In this document: one piece after another, positions 38,848 to 47,849 of the stretch | Position numbering within the stretch: the stretch's first letter is position 1 | Layout of the letters: each line of letters begins with the position of its first letter | Assembly (NCBI RefSeq): GCF_021412565.1 | Contig: NZ_JAKCLJ010000007.1 | Location: 1-64,000, forward strand | Direction: 5' to 3' | Length of the DNA stretch: 64,000 bases | DNA from: Shewanella sp. AS1 | GTDB lineage: Bacteria; Pseudomonadota; Gammaproteobacteria; Enterobacterales; Shewanellaceae | The notes under the pieces: model-generated | The model's input: only the letters and a program-made list of their open reading frames with translations | Database searches by the model: none | What the model was told of the DNA's origin: nothing | Made by a program: the position numbers and the translations under genes

Positions 38848-38923
38848 ATTAAAACACCTGTTTAATTTTCTTTGGTTAGGTTGAGGATCACGCTTTGTGG
38901 TAGACTCTGTGATCAGCGTCTCA
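38848..38923. promoter_or_regulatory. Candidate operators in the fadB-pepQ divergent region
   Basis: ATTAAAACACCTGTTTAAT at 38848-38866 is a near-perfect inverted repeat resembling PsrA/fatty-acid regulator sites of Shewanella and Pseudomonas. TGTGATCAGCGTCTCA at 38908-38923 matches the CRP consensus TGTGA-N6-TCACA at 9 of 10 positions. Both are inferences from single sites. Confidence 0.35.
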
Positions 38924-38981
38924 GATATCCGCCTCCGGCGATTGGCGAGTGACCCAATAAAAGAATAATAGGAAATCATAG

Positions 38982-40304
<1,323 letters not shown>

Positions 40305-40314
40305 AGGGTAGGTT

Positions 40315-40929
40315 TTGGCCGAAAGCTATTTAATTCCAGCCGCCCCCTTGGTGGTAGAAGAGGAGATAAAACGCAGCCGTTTTATCTCCTTGCTGTTTCA
40401 TTGCACCAGTGAAAACGATATGAAGTTAGCACTTACAAACTGCAGGCGTGACTATCCTGGAGCTAATCATTATTGTTATGCCTTTGTGGCCGGCGCACCC
40501 GATGATCTGGTCGCTATCGGATCGAGCGATGATGGTGAACCCGCCGGAAGTGCTGGCCGTCCTATGTTGGCAAGTCTGCAAGGTGCCAATATAGGCGAGA
40601 TTGGTGCCATAGTGATACGCTATTTTGGTGGCACTAAGCTGGGTGTAGGTGGGCTGGTTCGGGCCTATAGCTCGGGGATCAAACAGGGGCTGCTATCTCT
40701 GCAAACCGAGCTAAAATTGTTGCGTTATCCGGCAAAGTTAATCTGTGACTATCATCAACTTAAAGATGTTGAGTATTTTCTCGATCGCTGTGAGGCGGTT
40801 ATTCTCGATCGCGTGTTTACCGACAAGGTGATGCTGCATTTCGCCATTGCTAAGGGCTACCGCCAGCAGCTGCAGCAGGAGTTAGCCACACTAAGCCAGG
40901 GAAAGATGACTTTGACCTTGGATGATTGA
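40315..40929 (+). CDS. yigZ: YigZ (IMPACT family)
   Basis: A 204-residue member of the IMPACT/YigZ family (DUF1949 C-terminus). IKRSRFISLLFHC, GSSDDGEPAGSAGRPML and VIRYFGGTKLGVGGLVRAYS are the signatures. The family has been linked to translation control in eukaryotes; the bacterial role is unclear. The start is TTG, 10 bp after the pepQ stop codon, with AGGG upstream; no nearby ATG or GTG is compatible with the conserved N-terminus. Confidence 0.92.
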   Translation: MAESYLIPAAPLVVEEEIKRSRFISLLFHCTSENDMKLALTNCRRDYPGANHYCYAFVAGAPDDLVAIGSSDDGEPAGSAGRPMLASLQGANIGEIGAIVIRYFGGTKLGVGGLVRAYSSGIKQGLLSLQTELKLLRYPAKLICDYHQLKDVEYFLDRCEAVILDRVFTDKVMLHFAIAKGYRQQLQQELATLSQGKMTLTLDD

Positions 40930-41046
40930 TTTCTGCCGAGCAGCAGGATGTGGCACTTGCAGGACAAATTTTTACAACAAGTGTATAAAACTGTGCGAAA
41001 ATGCCGCATGAAAACCATGCCAAGAATGGATGATTAGAAAGCCTAG

Positions 41047-42504
41047 ATGCAATATAGAACAATAATAAGGATCACGGGTCTCTTGATGGGCCTTTTTTCT
41101 TTGTCTCTCCTGCCTCCCGCATTAGTTGCCGTCATCTATAAAGATGGTGGCGGTACCGCATTTATTCAGGCTTTCTCCCTCAGCTTAATTATGGGCTTCC
41201 TGCTCTGGTACCCGAATCGCCACCATAAGAAAGATCTTCGCACCCGTGAGGGCTTTATGCTGGTGGTGCTGTTCTGGGGCGTGCTGGGTTCTATCGGTGC
41301 CGTGCCCTTTATCTTTTCCAATCAGCCGGATTTGTCTATTACCGACAGTGTGTTCGAATCATTTTCGGCACTGACAACGACAGGGGCGACTGTATTAGTC
41401 GGCCTAGACAGCCTGCCGAAGGCGATTCTGTTTTACCGACATCTGCTGCAATGGCTGGGCGGTATGGGGATCATTGTGTTAGCCGTGGCCATCTTGCCGG
41501 TTTTGGGGATTGGGGGAATGCAGCTGTACCGCGCCGAGATCCCGGGGCCGGTCAAAGACAGTAAGATGACCCCCAGGATAGCCGAGACAGCCAAGGCGCT
41601 CTGGTATATCTATCTGGCGTTAACCCTGGCCTGTGCCTTTGCCTATTGGGTTGCGGGAATGGATGTCTTCGATGCTATCTGCCACTCGTTTTCCACTATC
41701 GCTATCGGCGGGTTTTCGACCCACGATGCCAGCATGGGTTACTTCAATAGCACGGCAATCAATATGGTATGTGTGGTTTTCCTATTGATCGCGGCACTGA
41801 ACTTTAGCCTGCATTTTGCGGCATTTACCCGCAGGGGGATCAACCTGCGAGTCTATTTCCGTGATGCCGAATTCAAGGCGTTAATCCTGATCCAGCTGGT
41901 GCTGACGCTGATCTGCTTTATTACTCTGTATCATTCCGGTATCTATGACAGCGCAGAGGAGACCTTTGATTTTGCGCTGTTCCAGGCAGTGTCGATTTCA
42001 ACCACAGCGGGTTTCGGTACCGAAAGCTTTCATATGTGGCCGCTGTTTCTGCCTATGTTGCTGATTTTCTCTAGCTTTATTGGCGGCTGTGGTGGGTCAA
42101 CTGCGGGTGGAATTAAGGTTATTCGTATGGTGTTACTGCTGCTTCAGGGATCTCGCGAGTTAAAGCGCTTAATCCATCCTCGCGGCATGTTCTCTATCCG
42201 TATCGGTGGCAAGGTGCTGCCCGACCGGGTGATCGATGCCGTTTGGGGCTTCTTTTCCGCCTATGCTCTGGTCTTCGTTATCTGCATGCTGATCTTGATG
42301 GCTCTCGGTATGGACGACATTACCGCCTTTAGTGCGACCGCCGCCTGCTTAAACAACCTGGGGCCCGGTCTGGGTGAGGTTGCCAGTAACTATGCCAGCA
42401 TTGGGAATGGTGAGAAGTGGGTGCTGGTGGTCGCCATGATATTTGGCCGATTAGAGGTCTTTACCCTGTTAGTATTATTTACCCCGACGTTTTGGAAGAA
42501 CTAA
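41047..42504 (+). CDS. trkH: Trk system potassium uptake protein TrkH
   Basis: A 485-residue inner-membrane K+ channel/transporter subunit that works with TrkA. Four pore-loop filters are recognisable: LTTTGATVL, STIAIGGFSTHD, STTAGFGTES and NNLGPGLG. Hydrophobic segments number about ten. Length is close to E. coli TrkH (483). Its stop codon overlaps the hemG start (TAATG). Confidence 0.96.
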   Translation: MQYRTIIRITGLLMGLFSLSLLPPALVAVIYKDGGGTAFIQAFSLSLIMGFLLWYPNRHHKKDLRTREGFMLVVLFWGVLGSIGAVPFIFSNQPDLSITDSVFESFSALTTTGATVLVGLDSLPKAILFYRHLLQWLGGMGIIVLAVAILPVLGIGGMQLYRAEIPGPVKDSKMTPRIAETAKALWYIYLALTLACAFAYWVAGMDVFDAICHSFSTIAIGGFSTHDASMGYFNSTAINMVCVVFLLIAALNFSLHFAAFTRRGINLRVYFRDAEFKALILIQLVLTLICFITLYHSGIYDSAEETFDFALFQAVSISTTAGFGTESFHMWPLFLPMLLIFSSFIGGCGGSTAGGIKVIRMVLLLLQGSRELKRLIHPRGMFSIRIGGKVLPDRVIDAVWGFFSAYALVFVICMLILMALGMDDITAFSATAACLNNLGPGLGEVASNYASIGNGEKWVLVVAMIFGRLEVFTLLVLFTPTFWKN

Positions 42505-43031
42505 TGAGTCGTACATTAATTATTTATTCTACTGTTGATGGTCAAACCAAGCGTATTTGCGATCAGATAGCGACGGTTTGTGAGTCGGAAAATCAGCGTG
42601 TGACTATGGTGTCTCTAGAAGAGGCCCAAGGGATCAACCTTTCCTATTACGATAATGTGCTTATTGGTGCGAGTATTCGTTACGGTAAGCATAGACCCGA
42701 GTTATACCGCTATGTGAACCGTCATAGTGCAGTGCTTAATGGTAAGAAGAATGGTTTTTTCACAGTGAATGTGGTGGCGCGTAAACCGCTTAAGAATACG
42801 CCAGAAACTAACCCCTATATGAAAAAGTTCCTACAACTCTCTCTGTGGCAGCCGCAGCAGTTAGGTGTGTTTGCCGGTAAGATCGATTATCCCAAGTACC
42901 GCTTCTTCGACAAGGTCATGATCCGCTTTATCATGTGGCTGACCAAGGGGCCGACAGATACACAAGGCTGCTATGAGTTTACCGATTGGGATGGGGTAGA
43001 CGCCTTTGCCCGTGCCTTTAGTGGTAAGTAA
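42504..43031 (+). CDS. hemG: Menaquinone-dependent protoporphyrinogen IX dehydrogenase HemG (copy 1)
   Basis: A 175-residue flavodoxin-like enzyme that oxidises protoporphyrinogen IX, feeding electrons to quinone. The FMN phosphate loop is IIYSTVDGQTKRI, and VIGASIRYGKHRPELYRYVNRH and VARKPLKNTPETNPY are shared with E. coli HemG. An ORF extends upstream into trkH, but ATG at 42504, overlapping the trkH stop, gives the family N-terminus. The E. coli gene holds the same position after trkH. A second copy lies 570 bp downstream. Confidence 0.94.
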   Translation: MSRTLIIYSTVDGQTKRICDQIATVCESENQRVTMVSLEEAQGINLSYYDNVLIGASIRYGKHRPELYRYVNRHSAVLNGKKNGFFTVNVVARKPLKNTPETNPYMKKFLQLSLWQPQQLGVFAGKIDYPKYRFFDKVMIRFIMWLTKGPTDTQGCYEFTDWDGVDAFARAFSGK

Positions 43032-43049
43032 AGGCACACCGGGCGGGGT

Positions 43050-43355
43050 TTAGTTGCAGTAACGCTTGTAAAGAATGGAGATCACTTCGGTTACTTGCTC
43101 ATTTTTCAGGGTGTAATAGACAACCTGTGAACTTTTTCGGGTAGCAACCAGATCTTCAGTGCGCAGTACCGCCAGGTGCTGCGACAGGGCGGACTGACTT
43201 AAGGGAACGGTTTCGTTCAACTGGGTTACGCTCAGTTCATTTTCCAAGAGCTGACATAAGATCATGAGTCGATAGGGGTTGGCGATGGCTTTTAACCATT
43301 TGGCCGCAGTCTGAGCGTTAGTGACCATAGTCTCAACATCTATCTCTTTTCGCAT
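43050..43355 (-). CDS. ArsR-family repressor with HlyU/SqrR-type cysteine pair
   Basis: A 101-residue winged-helix regulator. The recognition helix region is VPLSQSALSQHLAVLRTEDLV, followed by the wing ATRKSSQVVYYTL, closely resembling Vibrio HlyU and the BigR/SqrR group. Cysteines at residues 34 (MILCQLL) and 100 (KRYCN) are 66 apart, the same spacing as in HlyU (38/104) and SqrR (41/107), which form a tetrasulfide or disulfide upon persulfide exposure. The metal-binding box of classical ArsR (CVC) is absent. A perfect palindrome sits in its promoter and it diverges from hemG copy 2. Confidence 0.88.
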   Translation of the reverse strand: MRKEIDVETMVTNAQTAAKWLKAIANPYRLMILCQLLENELSVTQLNETVPLSQSALSQHLAVLRTEDLVATRKSSQVVYYTLKNEQVTEVISILYKRYCN

Positions 43356-43380
43356 ATACTCACTCTTTCTATGGTTTGAT

Positions 43381-43400
43381 TTATTAGATTATTCTAATAA
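43381..43400. promoter_or_regulatory. Operator-like palindrome before the ArsR gene
   Basis: TTATTAGA and TCTAATAA are perfect inverted repeats separated by TTAT, ending 45 bp upstream of the repressor start. AT-rich palindromes of this size are typical targets of the BigR/SqrR group, so autorepression is likely, and the divergent hemG copy 2, 203 bp away, is the other candidate target. Further on, TGAATATCATTATTT at 43460-43474 is a partial Fur-box match. Confidence 0.6.
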
Positions 43401-43602
43401 CTTGATCTGGTAGAAGCAATAACCCAGACGGGCTTTATGGGTGTGAATTCCTATTGCTTTGAATATCATTATTTTATAGCTAAAAAAATTTTAATTAGGT
43501 GGCATAATTCACAAAAGTCTTAATTAATTTGTGATCCGCCGTCATGAATCGTGCCGGCTTTATTGCCACAATAGTTTATCTTTTTTCCCGGATGGACAGG
43601 CT

Positions 43603-44136
43603 ATGGCTAACGTTTTAATTGTTTATTATTCCCGTGGTGGGCATACCGCAAAAATTACTCAGGCGATGGCTGAGCGCATCCGCAGTCAGGGCGATCAGTG
43701 TGATCTGGTTAAGGTCTCAGATGGCGCCTCTATCGATTGGGCAAAATACCATGCTGTCTCCCTCGGCGCCTGCGTGCTTTACGGCAGTTATGATAAGTCG
43801 GTATTTGCCTTTGCTAATCAATATCAGCAGCAGCTCGAGGCCAAGCCGAACAGTTTCTTCAGTGTGAATGTGGTGGCCCGCAACCCTGAAAAGCGCATAC
43901 CGGAAAACAACAAATACCTGCAGAAATTTATCGAGCTTTCTCCCTGGAAGCCTAAAGATGTCAAGGTGATCGCTGGTAAAGTCGATTACCCTTCCTGGCG
44001 TTGGTATGACGCCTTGATGATTCGCTTGATCATGAAGATGACAGATGGGCCGACAGATCCCAAAGCGGTTATTGATTATACCGATTGGCAGGATGTGGAT
44101 CTGTATGCCGACCATCTGCGACAGTTAGCCGATTAG
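43603..44136 (+). CDS. HemG-like flavodoxin, second copy
   Basis: A 177-residue paralogue of the upstream hemG. The FMN loop is VYYSRGGHTAKIT, and VVARNPEKRIPENNKYLQKF and RWYDALMIRLIMKMTDGPTD are close to E. coli HemG, closer than copy 1 in that stretch. By contrast IGASIRYG has become LGACVLYG and the segment that follows differs. ATG at 43603 gives the family N-terminus; an upstream extension to 43531 lacks support. It may be a conditionally expressed protoporphyrinogen oxidase or a flavodoxin with another role, likely under the adjacent ArsR protein. Confidence 0.87.
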   Translation: MANVLIVYYSRGGHTAKITQAMAERIRSQGDQCDLVKVSDGASIDWAKYHAVSLGACVLYGSYDKSVFAFANQYQQQLEAKPNSFFSVNVVARNPEKRIPENNKYLQKFIELSPWKPKDVKVIAGKVDYPSWRWYDALMIRLIMKMTDGPTDPKAVIDYTDWQDVDLYADHLRQLAD

Positions 44137-44159
44137 GCCGTCTCAGTTTCGCATCCCAC

Positions 44160-44181
44160 AAAAGAGCCCTAGGGCTCTTTT
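44160..44181 (+). terminator. Terminator after the second hemG
   Basis: AAAGAGCCCT/AGGGCTCTTT is a perfect palindrome followed by TTTTTG, 25 bases after the stop codon. Confidence 0.85.
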
Positions 44182-44299
44182 TGTTTCTCTGAGCAGATGA
44201 TTTCCAGCCAATCATCAGAGAGTTAACTTGAATATTCTGGCTTGCCATCTGGTATGACCTCTGTTAGCCTGTGGGGCTCATTTAAAGGGATGCGAATGT

Positions 44300-44830
44300 A
44301 TGAACCTCTATTTTCGTTTGTTTTGGCTGCTGGTCTGGCGGATCAGGCACTGCCGACGAATCGACTTTCTTGGCACGAGTCTTATCGATTTTCGTGCCTT
44401 GCCACTCGATTGCGATATTAATTTTCATCTGACCAATTCTCGTTATCCCGCCTTCATGGATCTGGCCCGAACTCACATGTTGGCCGAGATGGGGCTGTTG
44501 AAACGCTTTTTGAAACTTAAATGGATGCCAATAGTGAATGCGGCGGAATTTACCTATATCCGAGATATCAAGCCTCTGCACAAATTTCAGATAGAGAGCC
44601 GGGTCGTTGGCTGGGATGAGAAATATTTTTATATCGAACAACGATTTGTCAGCGATAGGGCGCTGCACTGCATAGTGCATGTGCGTGGTATTTTTGTGTG
44701 TGGCCGCAAGCAGGTGCCTATATCCCAGATGCTCGCCGAGATTGGGTTTGACCAGGAGGCGCCGGCATTACCGCCAGAAGTAGAAAAATGGAAAGCCTTT
44801 CTTACCCTGAAGAAGCAGCGTAATCAGTGA
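44300..44830 (+). CDS. THEM6-like acyl-CoA thioesterase family protein
   Basis: A 176-residue hotdog-fold protein. N-terminal MNLYFRLFWLLVWRIR is a hydrophobic, possibly membrane-associated helix. LDCDINFHLTNSRYPAFMDLARTHML is the signature of the 4-hydroxybenzoyl-CoA-type hotdog, and the D-x-N-x-H-x-N pattern matches the family that includes human THEM6. AEFTYIRDIKPLHKFQIESRVVGWDEKYFYIEQRF is the central helix and sheet. Substrate unknown. Confidence 0.8.
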   Translation: MNLYFRLFWLLVWRIRHCRRIDFLGTSLIDFRALPLDCDINFHLTNSRYPAFMDLARTHMLAEMGLLKRFLKLKWMPIVNAAEFTYIRDIKPLHKFQIESRVVGWDEKYFYIEQRFVSDRALHCIVHVRGIFVCGRKQVPISQMLAEIGFDQEAPALPPEVEKWKAFLTLKKQRNQ

Positions 44831-44854
44831 GAGTTTAAACCTCGTTGTTTTGGG

Positions 44855-45493
44855 CTAGGGGATGGGGCAGGCTGTCAGCCTTGAGGTGAGCTCTATCTCC
44901 TCTTGAACCTGTATCCAGGCGCCACGGGTTTCGGCTAGGTGCAGGTATTTATCTAAATCATAATAGAGATAGAGTTTGAACTGGTTTTTTGCCGCCATCA
45001 GGCAGGGGATGAGTGCGCAATCGGCCAAAGTAAAATGATCGCCACATAGCCAGTGCCGACCATGAAGACGATGATTTAAATGAGCCAGGGTGGTTTGGAT
45101 CTCATTCTTCAATCCTTGTAATATCAGAGGCAGCGTATCTAGGGATAACTGTTTTTGTTCCAGCAAAAACAGCTTATTATTTAGGTCGATATCTATTTGT
45201 CGTTCCAGCAAACGCACCTGTAATGCCTGGGTAAACTCTTTAGGAATTAATTGTGTACCCGATGGGTATTGATGGTCTAGGTATTCGATAATAATGTTGG
45301 GTTCGGGTAGAAAATCGCCTCGGTCGGTTCTAAGCAGTGGTAGGCGACCGGAGGGATGTTGCTTGATAAATTGTCGCCTGATATTTGGGTCCTCAATAGC
45401 AACTATTCTGGGCATGAAGCGAGCTTGTTTCTCATACAGAGCGATAAGCACAGTTTGGCAGTTGCGCGACAAGGGATGGTAAAACAGTTCCAT
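44855..45493 (-). CDS. Glutathione S-transferase family protein
   Basis: A 212-residue two-domain GST. The thioredoxin-like N-terminus is MELFYHPLSRNCQTVLIALYE, with Ser/Asn/Cys in the position of catalytic residues; PSGRLPLL and PEPNIIIEYLDHQYP bind glutathione. The helical C-terminal domain has WLCGDHFTLADCALIPCLM. It resembles stringent-starvation/zeta-type GSTs, but I cannot assign a substrate. It converges on the thioesterase gene. Confidence 0.88.
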   Translation of the reverse strand: MELFYHPLSRNCQTVLIALYEKQARFMPRIVAIEDPNIRRQFIKQHPSGRLPLLRTDRGDFLPEPNIIIEYLDHQYPSGTQLIPKEFTQALQVRLLERQIDIDLNNKLFLLEQKQLSLDTLPLILQGLKNEIQTTLAHLNHRLHGRHWLCGDHFTLADCALIPCLMAAKNQFKLYLYYDLDKYLHLAETRGAWIQVQEEIELTSRLTACPIP

Positions 45494-45668
45494 CTTGATT
45501 GACGCTCCGAAATCGGCTTGGATACTTTAACTTTAGTTGTTATTGGCTGATTCTGGCTGTATATGGCGCCAGAATCATGCAAAAGTGCGCTGCTAGGCTG
45601 GACTGGTGTTCGGCATGATGTTTTTGGACTCAGGCGCTTAGTGCACATCTTTTATCAGAGGGGATAAT

Positions 45669-46349
45669 TTGGAATCTTTTGCAGCGATTTACCAACGCGC
45701 CTGTGAGCGTAAGGGGGGCGAAGAAGCGCTACGTTTATTATTGCCTCAAGGGCTGACCAATGAAGCCTTAACTCACTACAGTGATGCGCAGCTGTTATCT
45801 GAGATGAGCAAGAAGATATTCCAGTGCGGCTTTGTTTGGCGTGTGGTCGAGTATAAATGGCCGGCCTACGAAAAAGCCTTCTTCGATTTTGAACCTCAAA
45901 AAGTCCTGATGCTTTCCCCTGAGCAGCTGCAACAGAGGGCGAGCGACGAGACGCTTATTCGCCACCTCAAGAAGACGATGGCCATCTATGATAATGCTCT
46001 GATGGTGCATGACATCGCCATCAAGCATGGCAGCTTCGCCCAGTTTATCGCTAACTGGCCCGGTGACGATATTGTCGGCTTGTGGAACGAGTTAAAACGT
46101 TTAGGTTGTCGCCTAGGCGGTAATACAGGCCCCTATTTTCTGCGAGCCATAGGTAAGGATACTTTTCTGTTAACTGATGATGTTAAGGGCTATTTTCAGG
46201 CTCATAAATTGATCAACTATGGTTTCACTTCCAAGGCGGGCTTAGCTCAGGTGCAGGCGGCATTTAATCTATGGCAGCAGGAGTCCGGATACTCATTGGC
46301 TGAAATTAGCCGCGTTCTGGCTTGCAGTGTCGGGGATAACCGACTTTAG
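45669..46349 (+). CDS. Tag-superfamily protein lacking the canonical active site
   Basis: A 226-residue protein with the helical fold of 3-methyladenine glycosylase I, recognised by IFQCGFVWRVVEYKWPAYEKAFFDFEP (compare GQQAGLSW of Tag), ETLIRHLKKTMAIYDNA (compare GIIRHRGKIQAIIGNA) and the final region. The catalytic-pocket acid preceding GQQAG is replaced by Lys, and the zinc His and Cys residues are gone. The TTG start has GAGGGG just upstream. It is probably a distinct DNA glycosylase or a DNA-binding relative; activity cannot be inferred. Confidence 0.75.
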   Translation: MESFAAIYQRACERKGGEEALRLLLPQGLTNEALTHYSDAQLLSEMSKKIFQCGFVWRVVEYKWPAYEKAFFDFEPQKVLMLSPEQLQQRASDETLIRHLKKTMAIYDNALMVHDIAIKHGSFAQFIANWPGDDIVGLWNELKRLGCRLGGNTGPYFLRAIGKDTFLLTDDVKGYFQAHKLINYGFTSKAGLAQVQAAFNLWQQESGYSLAEISRVLACSVGDNRL

Positions 46350-46682
46350 TTAATGCCTAGCCGAGCTAATACTCTTGCTGGTTTTTGTCTTCATTTTACC
46401 CCAGTGCATTATGCTGCAAAAAGACGTTTTTAATGGGTAAGTTACGTATAGGTTAATCGGTTGGCGTGTTTTAACCTGAGGTTAACTTTGTGAAATGGTT
46501 TAAAATAAATATTTGCATTAACTTACAAAACTCCTCAATTTAGTCGCTTGTTGACTCGGGTAAGGTGTGAGATAAATGCTCTTTCATATTTTTTAAATAT
46601 AAACAGCACATCTAAAAGCCTCTCATTAACATAAAATGTTATCAAAGAGTGCTTTTTATTGTGACCTTGATTAGGAGTTCTC
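46350..46682. promoter_or_regulatory. Upstream region of the RND efflux pair
   Basis: A 333-bp AT-rich gap with no gene. TTAACCTGAGGTTAA at 46471-46485 is a perfect 15-bp inverted repeat with a one-base centre, a plausible operator for a TetR/AcrR-type repressor, with a second GGTTAA at 46451. AGGAGTTCTC precedes the ATG at 46683. No regulator gene is adjacent. Confidence 0.45.
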
Positions 46683-47840
46683 ATGCGGCAAATAGTGAAA
46701 ATTGCCTCAGTTATAAGTGTGGCGTTATGGATGACAGCGTGTGGTAAGGAAGAGGCACAAGGCCAGGCTGCAGCAACCCCCAGAAGTACCGAAGTTGGGG
46801 TGATCAAGGTCGTGAGTCAAGCACAAGCGATTCAGGTGGAACTGCCTGGGCGCAGTAAAGCGTTTCTCGAGGCAGAGGTGCGTCCTCAGGTGTCGGGTAT
46901 CATAATGGAGCGTGGTTTCGTTGAGGGAACCGATGTGAAGAAGGGCCAGTCCCTGTATCAGATAGATCCCTCGACCTATAAGGCGGCACTCGCCAGTGCT
47001 GAGGCTGACCTGTCCAGAGCCAATGCCAGCTTAGCATCAAACAAGGCGAGGGCGGCGCGCTATCAGGAACTGATTAAAACCAATGCCATCAGTCAGCAGG
47101 ATTTTGACGACGCCGATGCGGCTTATAAGGAAGCGATTGCCAGCGTAATGGTGGCTAAGGCTGCCTTGCACACGGCCAAGATTAATCTGGAATATACTCA
47201 GGTTCAGGCGCCTATTTCGGGTCGTATCGGTAAGTCTTATGTGACGCCGGGTGCCCTAGTTACCGCCAATCAAAGCCAGATGTTGGCGACTATTCAACAG
47301 CTCGATCCCATCAATGTTGATATTGCACAGTCCAGTGCTCAGCTACTGCGTTTAAAGAGCAGACTTAAACAAGGGGCGCTGCAGGCTGCGGATAACGCAA
47401 ATGTTACCTTAATTCTGGAAGATGGTAGCCAGTATCCCCACAGTGGATTATTACGTTTCTCTGAAGTGAACGTGGATGAAAATACCGGTTCGGTAACACT
47501 CCGTGCCGAATTCCCAAATCCGGATGGTATCTTGCTGCCGGGTATGTATGTTCGTGCGGTATTGAATACTGGCACCGACCCAGAGGCGATTTTGGTTCCA
47601 CAGAAGGCGATCACGCGAAACAGCAAGGGCCAGGCCGTTGCTATGGTGATTGGCGCCGATAATAAGGTTGAGCCTCGCGTTGTGACCACGGCTGAGGTGA
47701 TCGATCATCAGTGGCGTATTACCCAAGGGTTAGCCGCTGGGGATCAACTTATTGTTGAAGGGCTACAGAAAATTCGTCCAGGTGCGCCAGTCGTTGGTAA
47801 GCCATTAAGCGACATGCAATCAGACAAGCAACAGAAGTAG
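46683..47840 (+). CDS. RND efflux periplasmic adaptor (AcrA/MexA family)
   Basis: A 385-residue lipoprotein. The signal MRQIVKIASVISVALWMTAC ends in a lipobox, with lipidated Cys20 followed by Gly. Domains in order: lipoyl half (LEAEVRPQVSGIIMERGFVEG), alpha-hairpin (about residues 95-165), second lipoyl half (YTQVQAPISGRIGKS), beta-barrel and membrane-proximal domain. It bridges the inner-membrane pump to an outer-membrane channel such as TolC, encoded elsewhere. The pump gene begins 9 bp downstream. Confidence 0.93.
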   Translation: MRQIVKIASVISVALWMTACGKEEAQGQAAATPRSTEVGVIKVVSQAQAIQVELPGRSKAFLEAEVRPQVSGIIMERGFVEGTDVKKGQSLYQIDPSTYKAALASAEADLSRANASLASNKARAARYQELIKTNAISQQDFDDADAAYKEAIASVMVAKAALHTAKINLEYTQVQAPISGRIGKSYVTPGALVTANQSQMLATIQQLDPINVDIAQSSAQLLRLKSRLKQGALQAADNANVTLILEDGSQYPHSGLLRFSEVNVDENTGSVTLRAEFPNPDGILLPGMYVRAVLNTGTDPEAILVPQKAITRNSKGQAVAMVIGADNKVEPRVVTTAEVIDHQWRITQGLAAGDQLIVEGLQKIRPGAPVVGKPLSDMQSDKQQK

Positions 47841-47849
47841 GGTAAAGTT

